Below, piece by piece: positions 48,310 through 58,371 of a DNA stretch of 64,000 nt. The notes beneath the pieces were generated by a model. The model was not told the DNA's origin and ran no database searches. It worked only from the letters and a program-made list of their open reading frames with translations. The position numbers and the translations under genes were made by a program. The stretch spans positions 3,838,425-3,902,424 of the forward strand of contig NZ_JAQNDM010000002.1 of the NCBI RefSeq assembly GCF_028368975.1, written 5' to 3'. This stretch comes from Stigmatella ashevillena (GTDB taxonomy: Bacteria; Myxococcota; Myxococcia; Myxococcales; Myxococcaceae). The first letter of the stretch is position 1, and each line of letters begins with the position of its first letter.

Positions 48310-49518
48310 ATGTCCGTCTCCCGGATGCTTCCCTTCATCTTCCTCACCGTCCTGAGCCTGCTGACGGTGCTGGGCCACCTCTACCTCTACCGGCGCCTCG
48401 TCCGGGACACCTCCCCCCTCCGGAGGTGGCGGCGGGCGGCAGGGGGGGCCCTGTGGGGACTGGGGGCGCTGATGCTGGGCTCGGCGATGACGGCGCGGGT
48501 GCTCCCGCCGGGCGGCCTGCGCCCGATCTTCTTTCTGGGGTGGATGTGGATGGCCGCGGCGGCCTACCTGCTGTTGATCCTGTGGCTCGTGGGCGGGGCG
48601 CGCCTCCTCGCGCGTCTGGGCCAGCGCGGACGTTCCGCGCCCCCGCCGTCGGAGGCCGCCTCACCGCCCGCCGCGGCCTCCGAGGAGCGGCGTCAGTTCC
48701 TCGCGCGCTCGGCCGCAGGAGGAGCCCTGCTCGTCACCGGGGGCTTCGTGGGCTACGGCACCTGGCGGGCCTTCCATCCGCCTGTCGTCAACCGGATCGC
48801 CGTGCGGCTGCCGGGCCTGCCCAAGGCCCTGGATGGGTTCACGCTGGTGCAAGTGACCGACATCCACGTGGGGCCCCTGATCCAGCGCCGCTTCATGGAC
48901 GCGATGGTGGAACAGTGCAACGCGCTCAAGCCCGACGCGGTGTGCATCACGGGGGACCTGGTGGACGGCAGCGTGCCCGCGCTGGCCCCCTCGGTGTCCG
49001 CGTTGGCCAACCTCCGCTCCCGGTATGGCAGCTTCTTCGTCACGGGCAACCACGAGTATTACTCCGGAGACGAGGAGTGGGCAGAAGCCCTGGAGCGCAT
49101 GGGCATCACCGTGCTGCGCAACCGGCACGTGTCCGTCGGCGAGCCGGGGGCCTCGTTCGACATGGTCGGTGTGGATGACTGGGCAGCCCAGCGCTCGGGC
49201 TTCCCCCGGAAGTACGACCTGGAGCGAGCACTGGCGGGAAGAGCTCCGGAGCGGGCCTCGGTGCTGCTGGCGCACCAGCCCAGCAATTGGCGCGTGGCGG
49301 CCCAGAAGGGCATCGGCCTTCAGCTCTCGGGACACACCCACGGGGGCCAATTCTTCCCCTTCACCCTGGCGGTGGGTGCGATGTGGGAGCACGACGCGGG
49401 CCACTACGAGGAGAACGGCCGCCACCTCTACGTGAGCCGGGGAACAGGCTTCTGGGGCCCCCCCGTCCGCGTGGCCGCCCCTCCCGAGATCGTCCAGGTA
49501 ACACTCCTGGCCTCATAG
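48310..49518 (+). CDS. Membrane-anchored metallophosphoesterase (YkuE-like)
   Basis: A 402-residue protein with four N-terminal hydrophobic segments (residues about 5-110), a twin-arginine-like stretch RRQFLARSAAGGALLV at about 125-140, and a calcineurin-like domain. Metal-binding motifs are VTDIHVG, ITGDLVDGS, VTGNHEYYSG and LSGHTHGGQFFP. YkuE-like enzymes act on UDP-diacylglucosamine-type or other phosphoesters at the membrane; the substrate here is unknown. It starts 43 bp after the oxidoreductase stop and may be cotranscribed. Confidence 0.88.
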   Translation: MSVSRMLPFIFLTVLSLLTVLGHLYLYRRLVRDTSPLRRWRRAAGGALWGLGALMLGSAMTARVLPPGGLRPIFFLGWMWMAAAAYLLLILWLVGGARLLARLGQRGRSAPPPSEAASPPAAASEERRQFLARSAAGGALLVTGGFVGYGTWRAFHPPVVNRIAVRLPGLPKALDGFTLVQVTDIHVGPLIQRRFMDAMVEQCNALKPDAVCITGDLVDGSVPALAPSVSALANLRSRYGSFFVTGNHEYYSGDEEWAEALERMGITVLRNRHVSVGEPGASFDMVGVDDWAAQRSGFPRKYDLERALAGRAPERASVLLAHQPSNWRVAAQKGIGLQLSGHTHGGQFFPFTLAVGAMWEHDAGHYEENGRHLYVSRGTGFWGPPVRVAAPPEIVQVTLLAS

Positions 49519-49642
49519 CGGACTTCTGGCCGTGATGAGCCCAGAAGACATGCAAGGCTTGCCTATCCAAGACGCCCGAGAGTTCGCTGATCCTCTGAGA
49601 TTTGGGACAACGCTCATTGCGACACTTGTGAGCCCGTCAGCG

Positions 49643-50017
49643 TTACGGTCCGAGTTTCACGAGTTCGTTCTCAGCAATCTCCCGGTAGTGAGGCACGACC
49701 TCAACGGCAAGCACATCTCTCATTTGCTGGCGTGCCCCCTCAATATCCCCGGCATCTTGAAGTTCGTACATCCGCAGAAGGGCATCACCGATTCGATTCG
49801 AGCCCTCTCGAATCCGCTCCCGAATCTCCCGCAGCAAGGCGGTCGCGCTCTCTACGTGAGCGAGGGATGCTCTCGCTTCGGCATCGCCAATGGCTACGGT
49901 CAAGGCTGCGCGCAACAGAAGCTCGCGCACATCCTCTGTAAGCTCTAGGGACCTCCCCTGCTGAATCCGGGTATCCAGCAATCGAATCTCGTGCCATTCC
50001 CCTTCTTGATGCTCCAT
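49643..50017 (-). CDS. DUSAM-domain protein
   Basis: A 124-residue helical protein. LRAALTVAIGDAEARASLAHVESATALLREIRERIREGS, then ALLRMYELQDAGDIEGARQQMRDVLAVEVVPHYREIAE, is the DUSAM domain, a myxobacterial family of unknown function. The ATG lies 14 bp after the stop of a Cys-rich lipoprotein gene. That arrangement parallels the toxin/immunity pair at 2655-4393, so an immunity or partner role is conceivable. It is inferred only from position. Confidence 0.8.
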   Translation of the reverse strand: MEHQEGEWHEIRLLDTRIQQGRSLELTEDVRELLLRAALTVAIGDAEARASLAHVESATALLREIRERIREGSNRIGDALLRMYELQDAGDIEGARQQMRDVLAVEVVPHYREIAENELVKLGP

Positions 50018-50031
50018 TGGCTCACCTACTT

Positions 50032-50571
50032 TTAGCGTGGCTTACATGTCCGCATGGGCCATTCATGCTGCCCCTCACAATAGCGCAAGCAGTCTGTACA
50101 GGAACCGGTCCATTTCTTTTCCTTGCAGGCGTTCCAATACTTGATGCATCTCTGCTTCCACTCTGGAAGCTCAGCAATGCTGGACCAGTCTTCAGTCTGC
50201 TCCACATCCGCTACGTCCGCTTCCGCTTCTTCCTTCGACTCTGGCCGCGCCGCCTCAATGAGCATTCCCAGTGTCTTGAGGATACTTGCAACCCGGGCTG
50301 GATTGGCTCCGCACCTTTCTACCGCATTGAGAGGATCCTTCTGAATGCAGCAGCTCTCCGTGTCCCAGCAGGTGACCTGTGCAAGATAGATCGGTTGATT
50401 CGGATCGACGGAGAATCCCACCGCATTGAACCGATCCTGACCAACTGGATGGCTCGCAGCGGAAGATGCTCCCGTGGAGCACCCTCCCATCAACTCCGCA
50501 AGGAGAACCACCGACCACAGAGCCCAAAGCCTCGGCTCCCTGGAGAGCCGAGGCGGCTGCCGACCGCTCAT
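50032..50571 (-). CDS. Cys-rich lipoprotein (candidate second SitA-like protein)
   Basis: A 179-residue lipoprotein. The ATG at 50571 gives a signal LWALWSVVLLAELMGGC with the lipidated Cys31; an ATG at 50619 would extend a basic N-terminus. The mature part has Cys-rich segments (VTCWDTESCC; NAVERC) and a compact C-terminal module WKQRCIKYWNAC...CTDCLRYCEGQHEWPMRTC with six Cys. This tail resembles short C-terminal domains of myxobacterial paralogous lipoproteins, some of which act as outer-membrane-exchanged toxins. A DUSAM gene follows after 14 bp. Toxin function is a hypothesis. It is divergent from the MarR gene, sharing its palindrome. Confidence 0.6.
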   Translation of the reverse strand: MSGRQPPRLSREPRLWALWSVVLLAELMGGCSTGASSAASHPVGQDRFNAVGFSVDPNQPIYLAQVTCWDTESCCIQKDPLNAVERCGANPARVASILKTLGMLIEAARPESKEEAEADVADVEQTEDWSSIAELPEWKQRCIKYWNACKEKKWTGSCTDCLRYCEGQHEWPMRTCKPR

Positions 50572-50619
50572 GAGGAATGGTGTGTCGAGCACACAGGCCT
50601 GAATGATTTTCTTGCGCAT

Positions 50620-50635
50620 AGGGGCATATGCCACT
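50620..50635. promoter_or_regulatory. MarR operator, copy 1 (autoregulatory)
   Basis: AGGGGCATATGCCACT, one mismatch from the perfect palindrome at 51169. It lies 13 bp before the MarR start and inside the gap to the divergent lipoprotein gene, so it may control both. Confidence 0.75.
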
Positions 50636-50647
50636 ATATCTCCAAGC

Positions 50648-51127
50648 ATGAGCAGCCGGACACCCTCTTCCGCACCGGATCCGGTGGAGACCGCAAGCCC
50701 CTGCTGGGGCACGGCGATGCGGAAGGCGTCTCGCCGACTCACGCAGCTCTACGATGACGCGCTCGAGCAGAGCGGCTTGCGCTCGACCCAGTTCGCGATC
50801 CTTGCCGAGTTGGTGACCTTCGCGGAGCCTCCGTCCATGGCGGAGTTGGCCGAGGCCTTGGTGACCGACCGCTCGGCGCTCGGGCACAACCTGAGGCCCC
50901 TGGAGCGCGAAGGGCTCATCGAGCTGCGGGAAGGCACTGGCGACCGCCGCAAGCGCCAGGTCGTGATGACCGCACGCGGGCGAGCCCTGTTCACCAAGGC
51001 CCTGCCCCTCTGGCAGGCCGCGCAGACACGTTTCCAGGAGGTGTTTGGCGAAGCCGAGGCCGCTCAACTGCGCCTGACACTCTTGAGGATCGCCTACAAC
51101 GAGCGATTGGGGCTGCTCAAGGACTGA
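50648..51127 (+). CDS. MarR-family transcriptional regulator
   Basis: A 159-residue winged-helix regulator. The ATG at 50648 is chosen because the operator-like palindrome lies just upstream. STQFAILAELVTFAEPPSMAELAEALVTDRSALGHNLRPLEREGLIEL, then GDRRKRQVVMTARG, is the MarR DNA-binding core with its wing. Such repressors are released by phenolic or other small ligands. Palindromes occur before its own start and before the SDR gene downstream, so it probably represses itself and that enzyme. Confidence 0.87.
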   Translation: MSSRTPSSAPDPVETASPCWGTAMRKASRRLTQLYDDALEQSGLRSTQFAILAELVTFAEPPSMAELAEALVTDRSALGHNLRPLEREGLIELREGTGDRRKRQVVMTARGRALFTKALPLWQAAQTRFQEVFGEAEAAQLRLTLLRIAYNERLGLLKD

Positions 51128-51136
51128 CAATCCCCA

Positions 51137-51160
51137 AGAGGCCGAGGGCCTCTCTTTTTT
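51137..51160 (+). terminator. Rho-independent terminator after marR
   Basis: Perfect 7-bp stem AGAGGCC/GGCCTCT with loop GAG, then C and six T residues. It ends the MarR transcript just before the operator of the SDR gene. Confidence 0.9.
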
Positions 51161-51168
51161 GCTGAAAT

Positions 51169-51184
51169 AGGGGCATATGCCCCT
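51169..51184. promoter_or_regulatory. MarR operator, copy 2 (before the SDR gene)
   Basis: Perfect 16-bp palindrome AGGGGCATATGCCCCT, 30 bp before the SDR start, matching the copy before marR at 15 of 16 positions. Confidence 0.8.
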
Positions 51185-51214
51185 TAATCAATCTGAAACC
51201 GAAGGGAGCCTCAC

Positions 51215-52030
51215 ATGACTGCAACAGGAAAGCTGGGCACCGCGTTGATCACCGGTGCTTCATCGGGAATTGGTGCCCTCTATGCCCACCGTCTGGCCCA
51301 CCGGGGCCATGATCTCATCCTGGTCGCCCGCGGCCGCGAGCGTCTGGAGGCGATCCAGAAGCGGATCGTGGAAGAGACCGGGCGGTCCGTCGAACTCGTC
51401 ATCGCCGACCTGGGGGTGCAGGAGGACGTCGCCCGTGTCGAGCAGGTGTTGAAATCCAACCCCCGCCTCACGCTGCTGATCAACAACGCGGGGATGGGCG
51501 CGACCGCTCCGCTGCTGTCCTCGGACGTCGACAAGATGGAAGCGATGATTGACCTGAACGTCACGGCCTTGACGCGTCTGACATATGCCGCTGTGCCCGG
51601 GTTCGTCGCCCGGGGCGGAGGGACGCTCATCAACATCGCGTCCATCGTCGCGGTCGCGCCCGAGCTGCTCAATGGCGTCTATGGGGCGAGCAAGGCGTTC
51701 GTCGTCGCCTTGAGCCAATCGCTGCGACATGAACTCGCGGACAAGGGCGTGCGGGTGCAGGTCGTCCTGCCGGGTGCGACCGCCACGGAGTTCTGGGACA
51801 ACGCAGGCATGCCGCTGAGCCACCTGCCCTCGGAGATCGTCATGTCCGCCGAGCATCTGGTCGATGCGGCCCTGTCAGGTCTCGATCAGGGCGAGTTCGT
51901 GACCCTCCCCGCCCTTCCTGTCGCCGCCGACTGGGACGCATTCGAGGCCGCGCGGCAGGCGCTGCGCCCGAACCTGTCCCACACCCTGCCGGGCGAGCGT
52001 TACAAGATCGCCCGACCGGTCCCGGCCTGA
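51215..52030 (+). CDS. Short-chain dehydrogenase/reductase
   Basis: A 271-residue classical SDR. The NAD(P)-binding TGASSGIG motif is at about residues 13-20, NNAG at about 90-93, the catalytic Ser in NIASIVAVAP and the YxxxK pair in YGASKAF. ARGRERLE after the second strand favours NADP. The substrate is unknown. The promoter carries a perfect MarR-type palindrome and the MarR gene lies immediately upstream, so expression is probably induced by a small molecule that the enzyme may also process (inference). Confidence 0.88.
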   Translation: MTATGKLGTALITGASSGIGALYAHRLAHRGHDLILVARGRERLEAIQKRIVEETGRSVELVIADLGVQEDVARVEQVLKSNPRLTLLINNAGMGATAPLLSSDVDKMEAMIDLNVTALTRLTYAAVPGFVARGGGTLINIASIVAVAPELLNGVYGASKAFVVALSQSLRHELADKGVRVQVVLPGATATEFWDNAGMPLSHLPSEIVMSAEHLVDAALSGLDQGEFVTLPALPVAADWDAFEAARQALRPNLSHTLPGERYKIARPVPA

Positions 52031-52042
52031 CGGGTCGCGGGC

Positions 52043-55000
52043 TTACGGCCCGAATGACATCACGTTGTCCGCTCCCGGCGTGATGGCCGTGGTGAACCGG
52101 AAGTCCTCGGCGTTGCGCTGCGTGTCCGTTCCATTCGGCAGCCGTGACAGCGAGCCCGTCTCCACGTCCTTCAGGGTCTTCGTGGAGCCAGCCCCCTCTT
52201 GGAAGTCGAACTTCGTCGCCGTGCCCTCCAGAGAGGCATTGGCCACCTGCCCTCCGTAGGAGAGGGTGTCCACGAGCTCGTCCAGGGCCGTGTCATAGAG
52301 CGCCACGGCATCCGGATCCCCATTCTGGATGCTGGACGAGTTGATAATCTTCTTCACGTTCGGAGAGGTCACCGTGTCCAACAGCGCCGTGGAGCCCACG
52401 AGCAGGTACTCGCCCGGCTTCAACTCCACCGCCGGCGAGAGTGCCTTCCGGCCGTATTCCTTCAGCGACGTGGCGAGGCCGTTGACGTAGACGAGCACCA
52501 CCCGGGACAGCGGAAGGGTCCGGCTCGACGCGTTGTAGATCTCCACGAACTCCTTCGTGTCCGTACCCGTCTGATCATAATCCACCTCGTTGATGACGAG
52601 CCCCTCCAGGGAAGGCACGAGGGTGACCGTGGCCGTGAGGGCTGCCCCTCCGAGGCGGGCCGTCACGGCCGCGCCCGTCACCGTGGGCTCGGCCACCGCC
52701 ATGAAGTCGAAGGTGGCCGTCGTCCCTCCAGCAGGCACCGTGACGGTGGCCGGTACGGTACCGACGCCGCTGGCCGGCTCAACAGCCAGCGCCACAACCG
52801 TGTTGCCCAACGCGGGCCGGTCGAGCGTCACCGTGAAGGTCCTGCTCCTGCCCGCCACGATGTTCGACTTCGCGGGAGAGAAGCTGATCAACGCCGGCAA
52901 GGCGGTTCCCACCTGCACTTGCGTAAAGAAGGAGGCATCCTCCGTCTTCGCCTCCACCCTGCCATTCACCTTGTCCACCTGATCCGCCGTGAACGAGAAG
53001 GTGGCCGAGGCCTCCGCCTTGGGGACCACGGCCAGCGCGGGCACCGTGCCGAATGGCTCATCCACCAGGTCGGGCAGCGCCGCCAGCTCCACCGGCGTAT
53101 CGTAGAGGGCGGGCGCATTGAGCGTGACGGAGAAGGGCTGTACCGCTCCGGGCTCCACCAGGACCGCCGTGCTGGGAGACAGGCCCGACAGCGCCGGCAG
53201 GGGCTGGGAGGTCAACGACACCGAGGTCCCCAAGGTCTCGCTGCCCCTCACCACCGTGAGGGTTCCCTGGGAGACGGAAGGCGTCTCGGAGGCGGTGAAG
53301 CGGAAGCGCACCTCCAAGGCGTTGAGCGGCACGTCCACCGAGGCCGGGAACACGGTGCCGAACTCCGGCGGATCCACGGAGAAGGTCATCTGGGAGCCTT
53401 CGGGCGCCGGACGATCCAGCTTGACGGTGTAGAGCACCGAGCGGCCCGCCGCCGTCACCGCCTCCTGAGGAAGGAGCGAACTCAACCCCGCCGGTTCCTG
53501 CGTGTCGAGCACGTGCACCGTGGCGGTCCGCGCCGAGTCCTCCACCCGCGCGGTCAAGGTGACATCCCGCGCGGGGGCTCCGGGCACCAGTTCCACCCAG
53601 GCCGACCGCTGGCCCATGGGGATGGTGACCGTGCCGCCCTGGGCAAAACCCACCGCCGAGGAGCTGGACTCCAGGGTGACGGTCACGTCCTCGAAGTAGG
53701 TGTTCCCCATCCGCACCGAGAGGGCGTTCGGGAAGGTCGCCCCTCCGCTCTGCCCCACGCGCAGGTACTGGCCCGAGGGGCCGAACACGGTGAGCGCAGG
53801 CGGCGGCGCCACGAAATCCGGGGGCCCCCGGGGCTCCAGCTTCGTATGGCCATTGCGCAGGTTCAGCACCCCGCGCAGGAAACGGTACTTCGTGCCCACC
53901 GCCGGGAGCGGCTCCAGCTTGTACACGAAATCATTCACCCGGAGCCCCACGGCCTCTCCATCCGTGCCCCGCTGGGTGTCCACGACGAACTCATGCGCTG
54001 GAGACGAGTCTCGGGGGCCTGGGCTGGGCTCCACCTTCGTCACGAAGACGCCGGCCACCTCCACCAGCACGGCCTCCAGCGCCTCGGCCCGGGGGCCTCC
54101 GGTGCGCACCTCACGGGGGGTCACCGCCACGGGGGCGGGCAGCGGATGGCCTCCCGAGATCTTCGTCACGGTCGGCTCTGTCAGCTCCATCTGGCCGTAG
54201 TAGCTCTTCACCACCGCGGAGGTGACGGTGATGAGATCCCCCGCCACCACCTTCGGCTTCGAGTCGGTGTAGACGTAGATGCCCGAGTAGTCCGGCCCCT
54301 GGTAACGCATCGTCTCGGTGGGAGACATCTGGATGAAGAAGCCGCCGGTCTCCACCGCTGTCACCAACATGCTCTCCACGGTCACCTTGTGGTCCAGCAG
54401 AGGCGGGGTCCCCAGGCTTGGCTTCTTGATGCTGTAGGGCGTCGCGTTGCAGGCCATGGCGCCCGGATTGGCCGCGGCGCACGCATCACACGCGTCTCCT
54501 CGTCCATCCCCATCCGTGTCCGACTGGTCCGCATTGGCCACGTAGGGGCAGTTGTCCTCCCAGTTCTTCCTTCCATCCCCGTCCTCGTCATCGGCGGGAG
54601 GGACCGCACAATCCGTGGTGCCCACTTTCAGCGGGCAGAGATCACACACATCGCCCACCCCGTCCCCATCCGTGTCCGCCTGAACGCCATTGTCCAGCGG
54701 GCGGATGGGGTTGAACAGGAGAGGACAGTTGTCTTCCGTGTCGCGGATGCCGTCCGCGTCCAGGTCCTCGGACCGCGGCTGGCCGCTGTAGGCCGTGGAC
54801 TGGTTCACCACGGCGGGCCAGGAGGTGCTGGTCGAGGCCCGCTGGGGAACGCAGGACGGCTCATTCAACGGCGTCTGGTTACAGAAGAAGAGCGGGTACT
54901 GCGTGGCATTGGCCAACGCGAGCGCGGCGTAGGAGCCCTCCTTCACCTCGGTGCTCAAGCACAGCGCCCGGCTCGCCCCACACACCTCCAAGGTCTCGCA

Positions 55001-56545
55001 CTCCTCCTCCACCAGGGCGTCCACCAGCGGCTGGTCGCCATAGAGAGGCTTGCCCCCCCGCATCGTCAGCACCACGTCCTCGGCGTTGGCGGTGATGACG
55101 GCCCGATGGGGCGAAGCGGCGAAGCCCCGCAGCCGGAAGATGGCGAGGTCCGCCACCCGGCCCCGGGTGATGCGGCCCAGCTTCTCCTGGGTGTCGGTGA
55201 GCTCCGCGGCGTTGGCGGTGACCATGCGCCACAGCTCCTCGTCCGTGAAGGTGCGTGACAGATAGGTGGTGTTGAAGGTGTCCGCGCACTGAAGCTCGCG
55301 CAGCAGGTTCATCGAGCCCGAGCTCAGCCAGTCCGTTCCCAACGCGATGGTGATGCCCATCTGCTGGTACGCCGTCACCAGCGCCGTATCTCCATATAAG
55401 GAGATGTTCGAGCGCGGAGACCAGACGAGGTCCGTGCCCTGCTCCGCCAGGAACGCCATGTCCTCTACTTTCAGAGCGATGCCGTGGATGATGGCCGTCT
55501 GGCGCGTGAGCAGGTTCTGCCGCCCGCCGGCGCCCGACATGCAGCGGAACTCATTGCGCGACGATTCCTTGATGCCCTCGGCCACGTGGGGGAGGTAGGC
55601 AGCGTTGGTGGGAATCTCCGCCAGCGTGTCAAAGCCAAACTGCGCGTAGCCACACCCCTCGGTCAGCTCAACCTTGCCGGAGGAGTCCGCCAGCGGGAAC
55701 GTCTGGTAATAGAGGGGGGGCTCGTTCAGCCCCTGCTGGTTCCCTCCGGTGGTGGTCTCGCTCTCCTTGTCCACGTTGCGCAGCAAGCCCGGCTGGCCGC
55801 CACTGCCCGCCACGGAGGTGGTGCCCGACATCACCTGCCGCAGCTCCCCCCAGCGGATGGTGGTCTGGGTGCTGTCGTCGTTGCGCAGCGGCGTGTGCTG
55901 GTTGTTGCCCCGGAGCCAGTCGTAGCGGTACTCGTACTTCTCGTCGGTGCGCGCGCTGGGCGGGCCCTGGTAGGTGATGTGGTCGTGCGCGTTGATGAGT
56001 CCCGGGGAGATGACCCCCTGCGGGCAAGAAACGAGGGTGGCCTCGGCGGCCCCCGGCTCACCGGAACAATCGCAAGCCGCGCACTGGATGATTCCCTGGG
56101 CATCCACCAGCACCTGTCCGCCCTGAAGCACCCCGGTGTCCTGGAGCACCACCCCCGCGAAGAGCCGCGCCCCGGTGGTGCCCGTCCGCGTCACCTCACA
56201 GGTGGCGCCCGAGGCCAAGGGCTGCAAGGCAGCGCACTGGGTGGCTTTCGCAGGCGTCCGCACGCAGGTGGCCTCGCAGCCGTCCCCCTCTTGCGTGTTG
56301 CCGTCGTCACATGCCTCCCCCACCTCGCGCACCCCGTTGCCACATTCCCGAGGCGGTGGAGGCCCCTCCTCGAGGATACAGCGCTGGCTGCATCCATCCC
56401 TGGGGGTGAGGTTGCCGTCATCGCACTGCTCCTCCCCTCCCACACGCCCATCGCCACAGACATTGCTTTCTTCCCGGGAGCAGCCTGCCAACACGAGAAG
56501 GCTGGTGGTCATCACCACCCAGAGGAGACGAGGATCCTTGCGCAT
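52043..56545 (-). CDS. Giant amidohydrolase lipoprotein with DUF4215, thrombospondin-3-like and lamin-tail-like modules
   Basis: A 1500-residue lipoprotein; ATG at 56545 with GGAAGG upstream. The lipobox is LAGC (Cys22). Two DUF4215 Cys-rich repeats follow ([33 protein letters not shown]). An amidohydrolase domain (about 110-530) has the metal motif NAHDH, then IIHGIAL, ALGTDW and a C-terminal GRVADLAIF. Calcium-type repeats ([12 protein letters not shown]) lie near 620-690, then an OB-like region, then about four Calx-beta-like Ig segments with [18 protein letters not shown] strands. The C-terminus has [23 protein letters not shown], a lamin-tail domain start. It probably acts on the cell surface; the substrate is unknown. 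Confidence 0.82.
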   Translation of the reverse strand: MRKDPRLLWVVMTTSLLVLAGCSREESNVCGDGRVGGEEQCDDGNLTPRDGCSQRCILEEGPPPPRECGNGVREVGEACDDGNTQEGDGCEATCVRTPAKATQCAALQPLASGATCEVTRTGTTGARLFAGVVLQDTGVLQGGQVLVDAQGIIQCAACDCSGEPGAAEATLVSCPQGVISPGLINAHDHITYQGPPSARTDEKYEYRYDWLRGNNQHTPLRNDDSTQTTIRWGELRQVMSGTTSVAGSGGQPGLLRNVDKESETTTGGNQQGLNEPPLYYQTFPLADSSGKVELTEGCGYAQFGFDTLAEIPTNAAYLPHVAEGIKESSRNEFRCMSGAGGRQNLLTRQTAIIHGIALKVEDMAFLAEQGTDLVWSPRSNISLYGDTALVTAYQQMGITIALGTDWLSSGSMNLLRELQCADTFNTTYLSRTFTDEELWRMVTANAAELTDTQEKLGRITRGRVADLAIFRLRGFAASPHRAVITANAEDVVLTMRGGKPLYGDQPLVDALVEEECETLEVCGASRALCLSTEVKEGSYAALALANATQYPLFFCNQTPLNEPSCVPQRASTSTSWPAVVNQSTAYSGQPRSEDLDADGIRDTEDNCPLLFNPIRPLDNGVQADTDGDGVGDVCDLCPLKVGTTDCAVPPADDEDGDGRKNWEDNCPYVANADQSDTDGDGRGDACDACAAANPGAMACNATPYSIKKPSLGTPPLLDHKVTVESMLVTAVETGGFFIQMSPTETMRYQGPDYSGIYVYTDSKPKVVAGDLITVTSAVVKSYYGQMELTEPTVTKISGGHPLPAPVAVTPREVRTGGPRAEALEAVLVEVAGVFVTKVEPSPGPRDSSPAHEFVVDTQRGTDGEAVGLRVNDFVYKLEPLPAVGTKYRFLRGVLNLRNGHTKLEPRGPPDFVAPPPALTVFGPSGQYLRVGQSGGATFPNALSVRMGNTYFEDVTVTLESSSSAVGFAQGGTVTIPMGQRSAWVELVPGAPARDVTLTARVEDSARTATVHVLDTQEPAGLSSLLPQEAVTAAGRSVLYTVKLDRPAPEGSQMTFSVDPPEFGTVFPASVDVPLNALEVRFRFTASETPSVSQGTLTVVRGSETLGTSVSLTSQPLPALSGLSPSTAVLVEPGAVQPFSVTLNAPALYDTPVELAALPDLVDEPFGTVPALAVVPKAEASATFSFTADQVDKVNGRVEAKTEDASFFTQVQVGTALPALISFSPAKSNIVAGRSRTFTVTLDRPALGNTVVALAVEPASGVGTVPATVTVPAGGTTATFDFMAVAEPTVTGAAVTARLGGAALTATVTLVPSLEGLVINEVDYDQTGTDTKEFVEIYNASSRTLPLSRVVLVYVNGLATSLKEYGRKALSPAVELKPGEYLLVGSTALLDTVTSPNVKKIINSSSIQNGDPDAVALYDTALDELVDTLSYGGQVANASLEGTATKFDFQEGAGSTKTLKDVETGSLSRLPNGTDTQRNAEDFRFTTAITPGADNVMSFGP

Positions 56546-56752
56546 GGCACCTTCCCGAAATGCCTCACCCCGAGGACGGAGGTCCATCCTCGTCGTGGCC
56601 CCAAAGCCACCCTGAAACATTTCAGCGACACTCTAGACCGGACCTGGGAAGGGGGGAAAATCCACGCACGTGGCCCGCCCTGGCACGGTGGATTCCTAGA
56701 CGCTCGCCTGTCCGCCCCGCTCGCACCGCAAACGCACTATGGTGGCGCGGTC

Positions 56753-58363
56753 ATGACGACGCACCCTTCCGCGGTTTCCCGTTTCCTCAAGAGCCACCTC
56801 CGCCGGGATTCCCAGGCCCGGGAGACGTCCGTGGCGGGCTACATGGCGGGACTGGCCGCTGCATGTCTGGTCGCAGTGGGGGCGCTGGGGCCCTACATCG
56901 GCTGGGGCCTGACACGCGCGCTGCTGGGGCTCGTCGCCTTGCTCTGTGTTTACTACACCATCCTCTGGCGAGCCCTGGGGGCAGGCTGGTTCCACCCCAT
57001 CATCCACTGGCTCAACGTGGCCATCGAGGTCAGCATCCCCTCGGTGGTGCTGGCCTTCGACTTGCGCTTCCAGGGGCCCATCTACGCGCTCACCGCGCCC
57101 ACGCTCGTCATCTGGGGAACGCTGGTGGTGCTGGCAGCGCTGCGCACCCAACCCATGCTGGCGCTGATGGCCGGCGGGCTCGCGGCCGGTGAGTACCTGC
57201 TGCTCTACTTCTTCTTCGTGCGCCCGCTGCTGCCCGAGGAGCCGCTGCTCACCCTCACCCCGCCCTTCATCATCATGCGCGCGGTGTTCCTGCTGAGCTC
57301 CGGGGTGGCCACCGCCATCCTCGCCCGGCACTTCGTGCGCAAGACGGGCGAGGCGCTCGCGGCCCTGCGAGAGCAGGAAGTCATGGGCAAGTACCTGCTG
57401 CACGAGCGCATCGGCTCGGGCGGCATGGCGGAGGTGTACCGCGCCACCTATTGCCCCGAGGGCGGCTTCGAGAAGCAGGTGGCCCTCAAGCGCATCCTCC
57501 CCCACTTCGCGGATGACGCCGGGTTCGTCAGCCTGTTCCGCCGGGAGGCGGAGCTGTGCTCCACGCTGCACCACCCCAACATCGTCCAAGTGTTTGACTT
57601 GGGGCGGCATGCAAACACGTACTTCCTGGCCATGGAGTATGTGGATGGCCTTCCCTTGAGCACGTTGCTCCGGGCCCTCGGCGAGCGGAGGTTGCCCCCG
57701 GCCGCGGTGGCCTTCCTCGGGGCGGAGCTGGCCGCGGCGCTGGACTACCTGCACCGGCGCACCGGGCGCACCGGCGAGCCCCTGCACCTGGTGCACCGGG
57801 ATTTGAATCCGCCCAACGTGCTGCTCTCCCGCCTGGGCGAGGTGAAGCTGTCGGACTTCGGCATTGCCCGGGACGCGGCCCGCGCGCAGCTCACCGTGGT
57901 GGGCACCGTGCGAGGCAAGCTGGGCTACATGGCCCCGGAGCAGGTCCTTGCCCAGCCCCTGGACGGGCGCATGGATCTGTTCGCCCTGGGGCTCACCCTC
58001 CATGAGGCCCTCACTGGGCGACGCCTCTTGGAGGGCGAAGGGGAGGCACCCTTGATGCTCGCCGTCATGGAGCAGGAGTTCAAACCGCCCTCCCACTCCC
58101 GGCCTGACGTCTCCCCCGCGCTGGACGCGGTGGTGATGCGGCTGCTGGAGCGCGACGTGAACCGGCGGCCCGCCACCAGCGGCGAGGTGCGCCAGCAGTT
58201 GCTCAACCTGACGGGCGAGGAAGCCCCCTACCCCAATGGCCAGGCCGCCCTCACCCTGGCCATTCAGGAGGCGCTGCTCCACCTGCACCGGGCTTCGGGC
58301 GCGGTGTCCTCGCCCCAGCGGCGCACCGAAATCGACCACCGGCTCGAAGCCAGCTCAGGGTAG
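56753..58363 (+). CDS. Ser/Thr protein kinase with N-terminal membrane domain
   Basis: A 536-residue protein. Six hydrophobic helices occupy residues about 28-200 (for example GYMAGLAAACLVAVGAL and FIIMRAVFLLSSGVATAILA), an MASE-like membrane sensor layout. The kinase domain follows (from about residue 217): IGSGGMAEVYRATY, VALKRILPH, HRDLNPPN, LSDFGIARD and MAPEQVLAQ. The usual Lys of the catalytic loop (HRDLKPxN) is Asn here, a variant seen in other myxobacterial kinases, so activity may be low or use another residue. The membrane-first order differs from most bacterial kinases. An ATP-grasp gene follows after 8 bp. Confidence 0.87.
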   Translation: MTTHPSAVSRFLKSHLRRDSQARETSVAGYMAGLAAACLVAVGALGPYIGWGLTRALLGLVALLCVYYTILWRALGAGWFHPIIHWLNVAIEVSIPSVVLAFDLRFQGPIYALTAPTLVIWGTLVVLAALRTQPMLALMAGGLAAGEYLLLYFFFVRPLLPEEPLLTLTPPFIIMRAVFLLSSGVATAILARHFVRKTGEALAALREQEVMGKYLLHERIGSGGMAEVYRATYCPEGGFEKQVALKRILPHFADDAGFVSLFRREAELCSTLHHPNIVQVFDLGRHANTYFLAMEYVDGLPLSTLLRALGERRLPPAAVAFLGAELAAALDYLHRRTGRTGEPLHLVHRDLNPPNVLLSRLGEVKLSDFGIARDAARAQLTVVGTVRGKLGYMAPEQVLAQPLDGRMDLFALGLTLHEALTGRRLLEGEGEAPLMLAVMEQEFKPPSHSRPDVSPALDAVVMRLLERDVNRRPATSGEVRQQLLNLTGEEAPYPNGQAALTLAIQEALLHLHRASGAVSSPQRRTEIDHRLEASSG

Positions 58364-58371
58364 GCCCCCCC

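Noticed and set aside
49532..49948. Plus-strand frame of 138 codons starting with an ordinary-looking N-terminus
   Set aside because: Most of it is antisense to the DUSAM gene, which has a recognisable domain. The first 35 codons match no family I know and lack a ribosome site.
52199..55258. A 1019-codon open frame on the plus strand
   Set aside because: Antisense shadow of the amidohydrolase lipoprotein; composition is dominated by Arg, His and Gly without structure.
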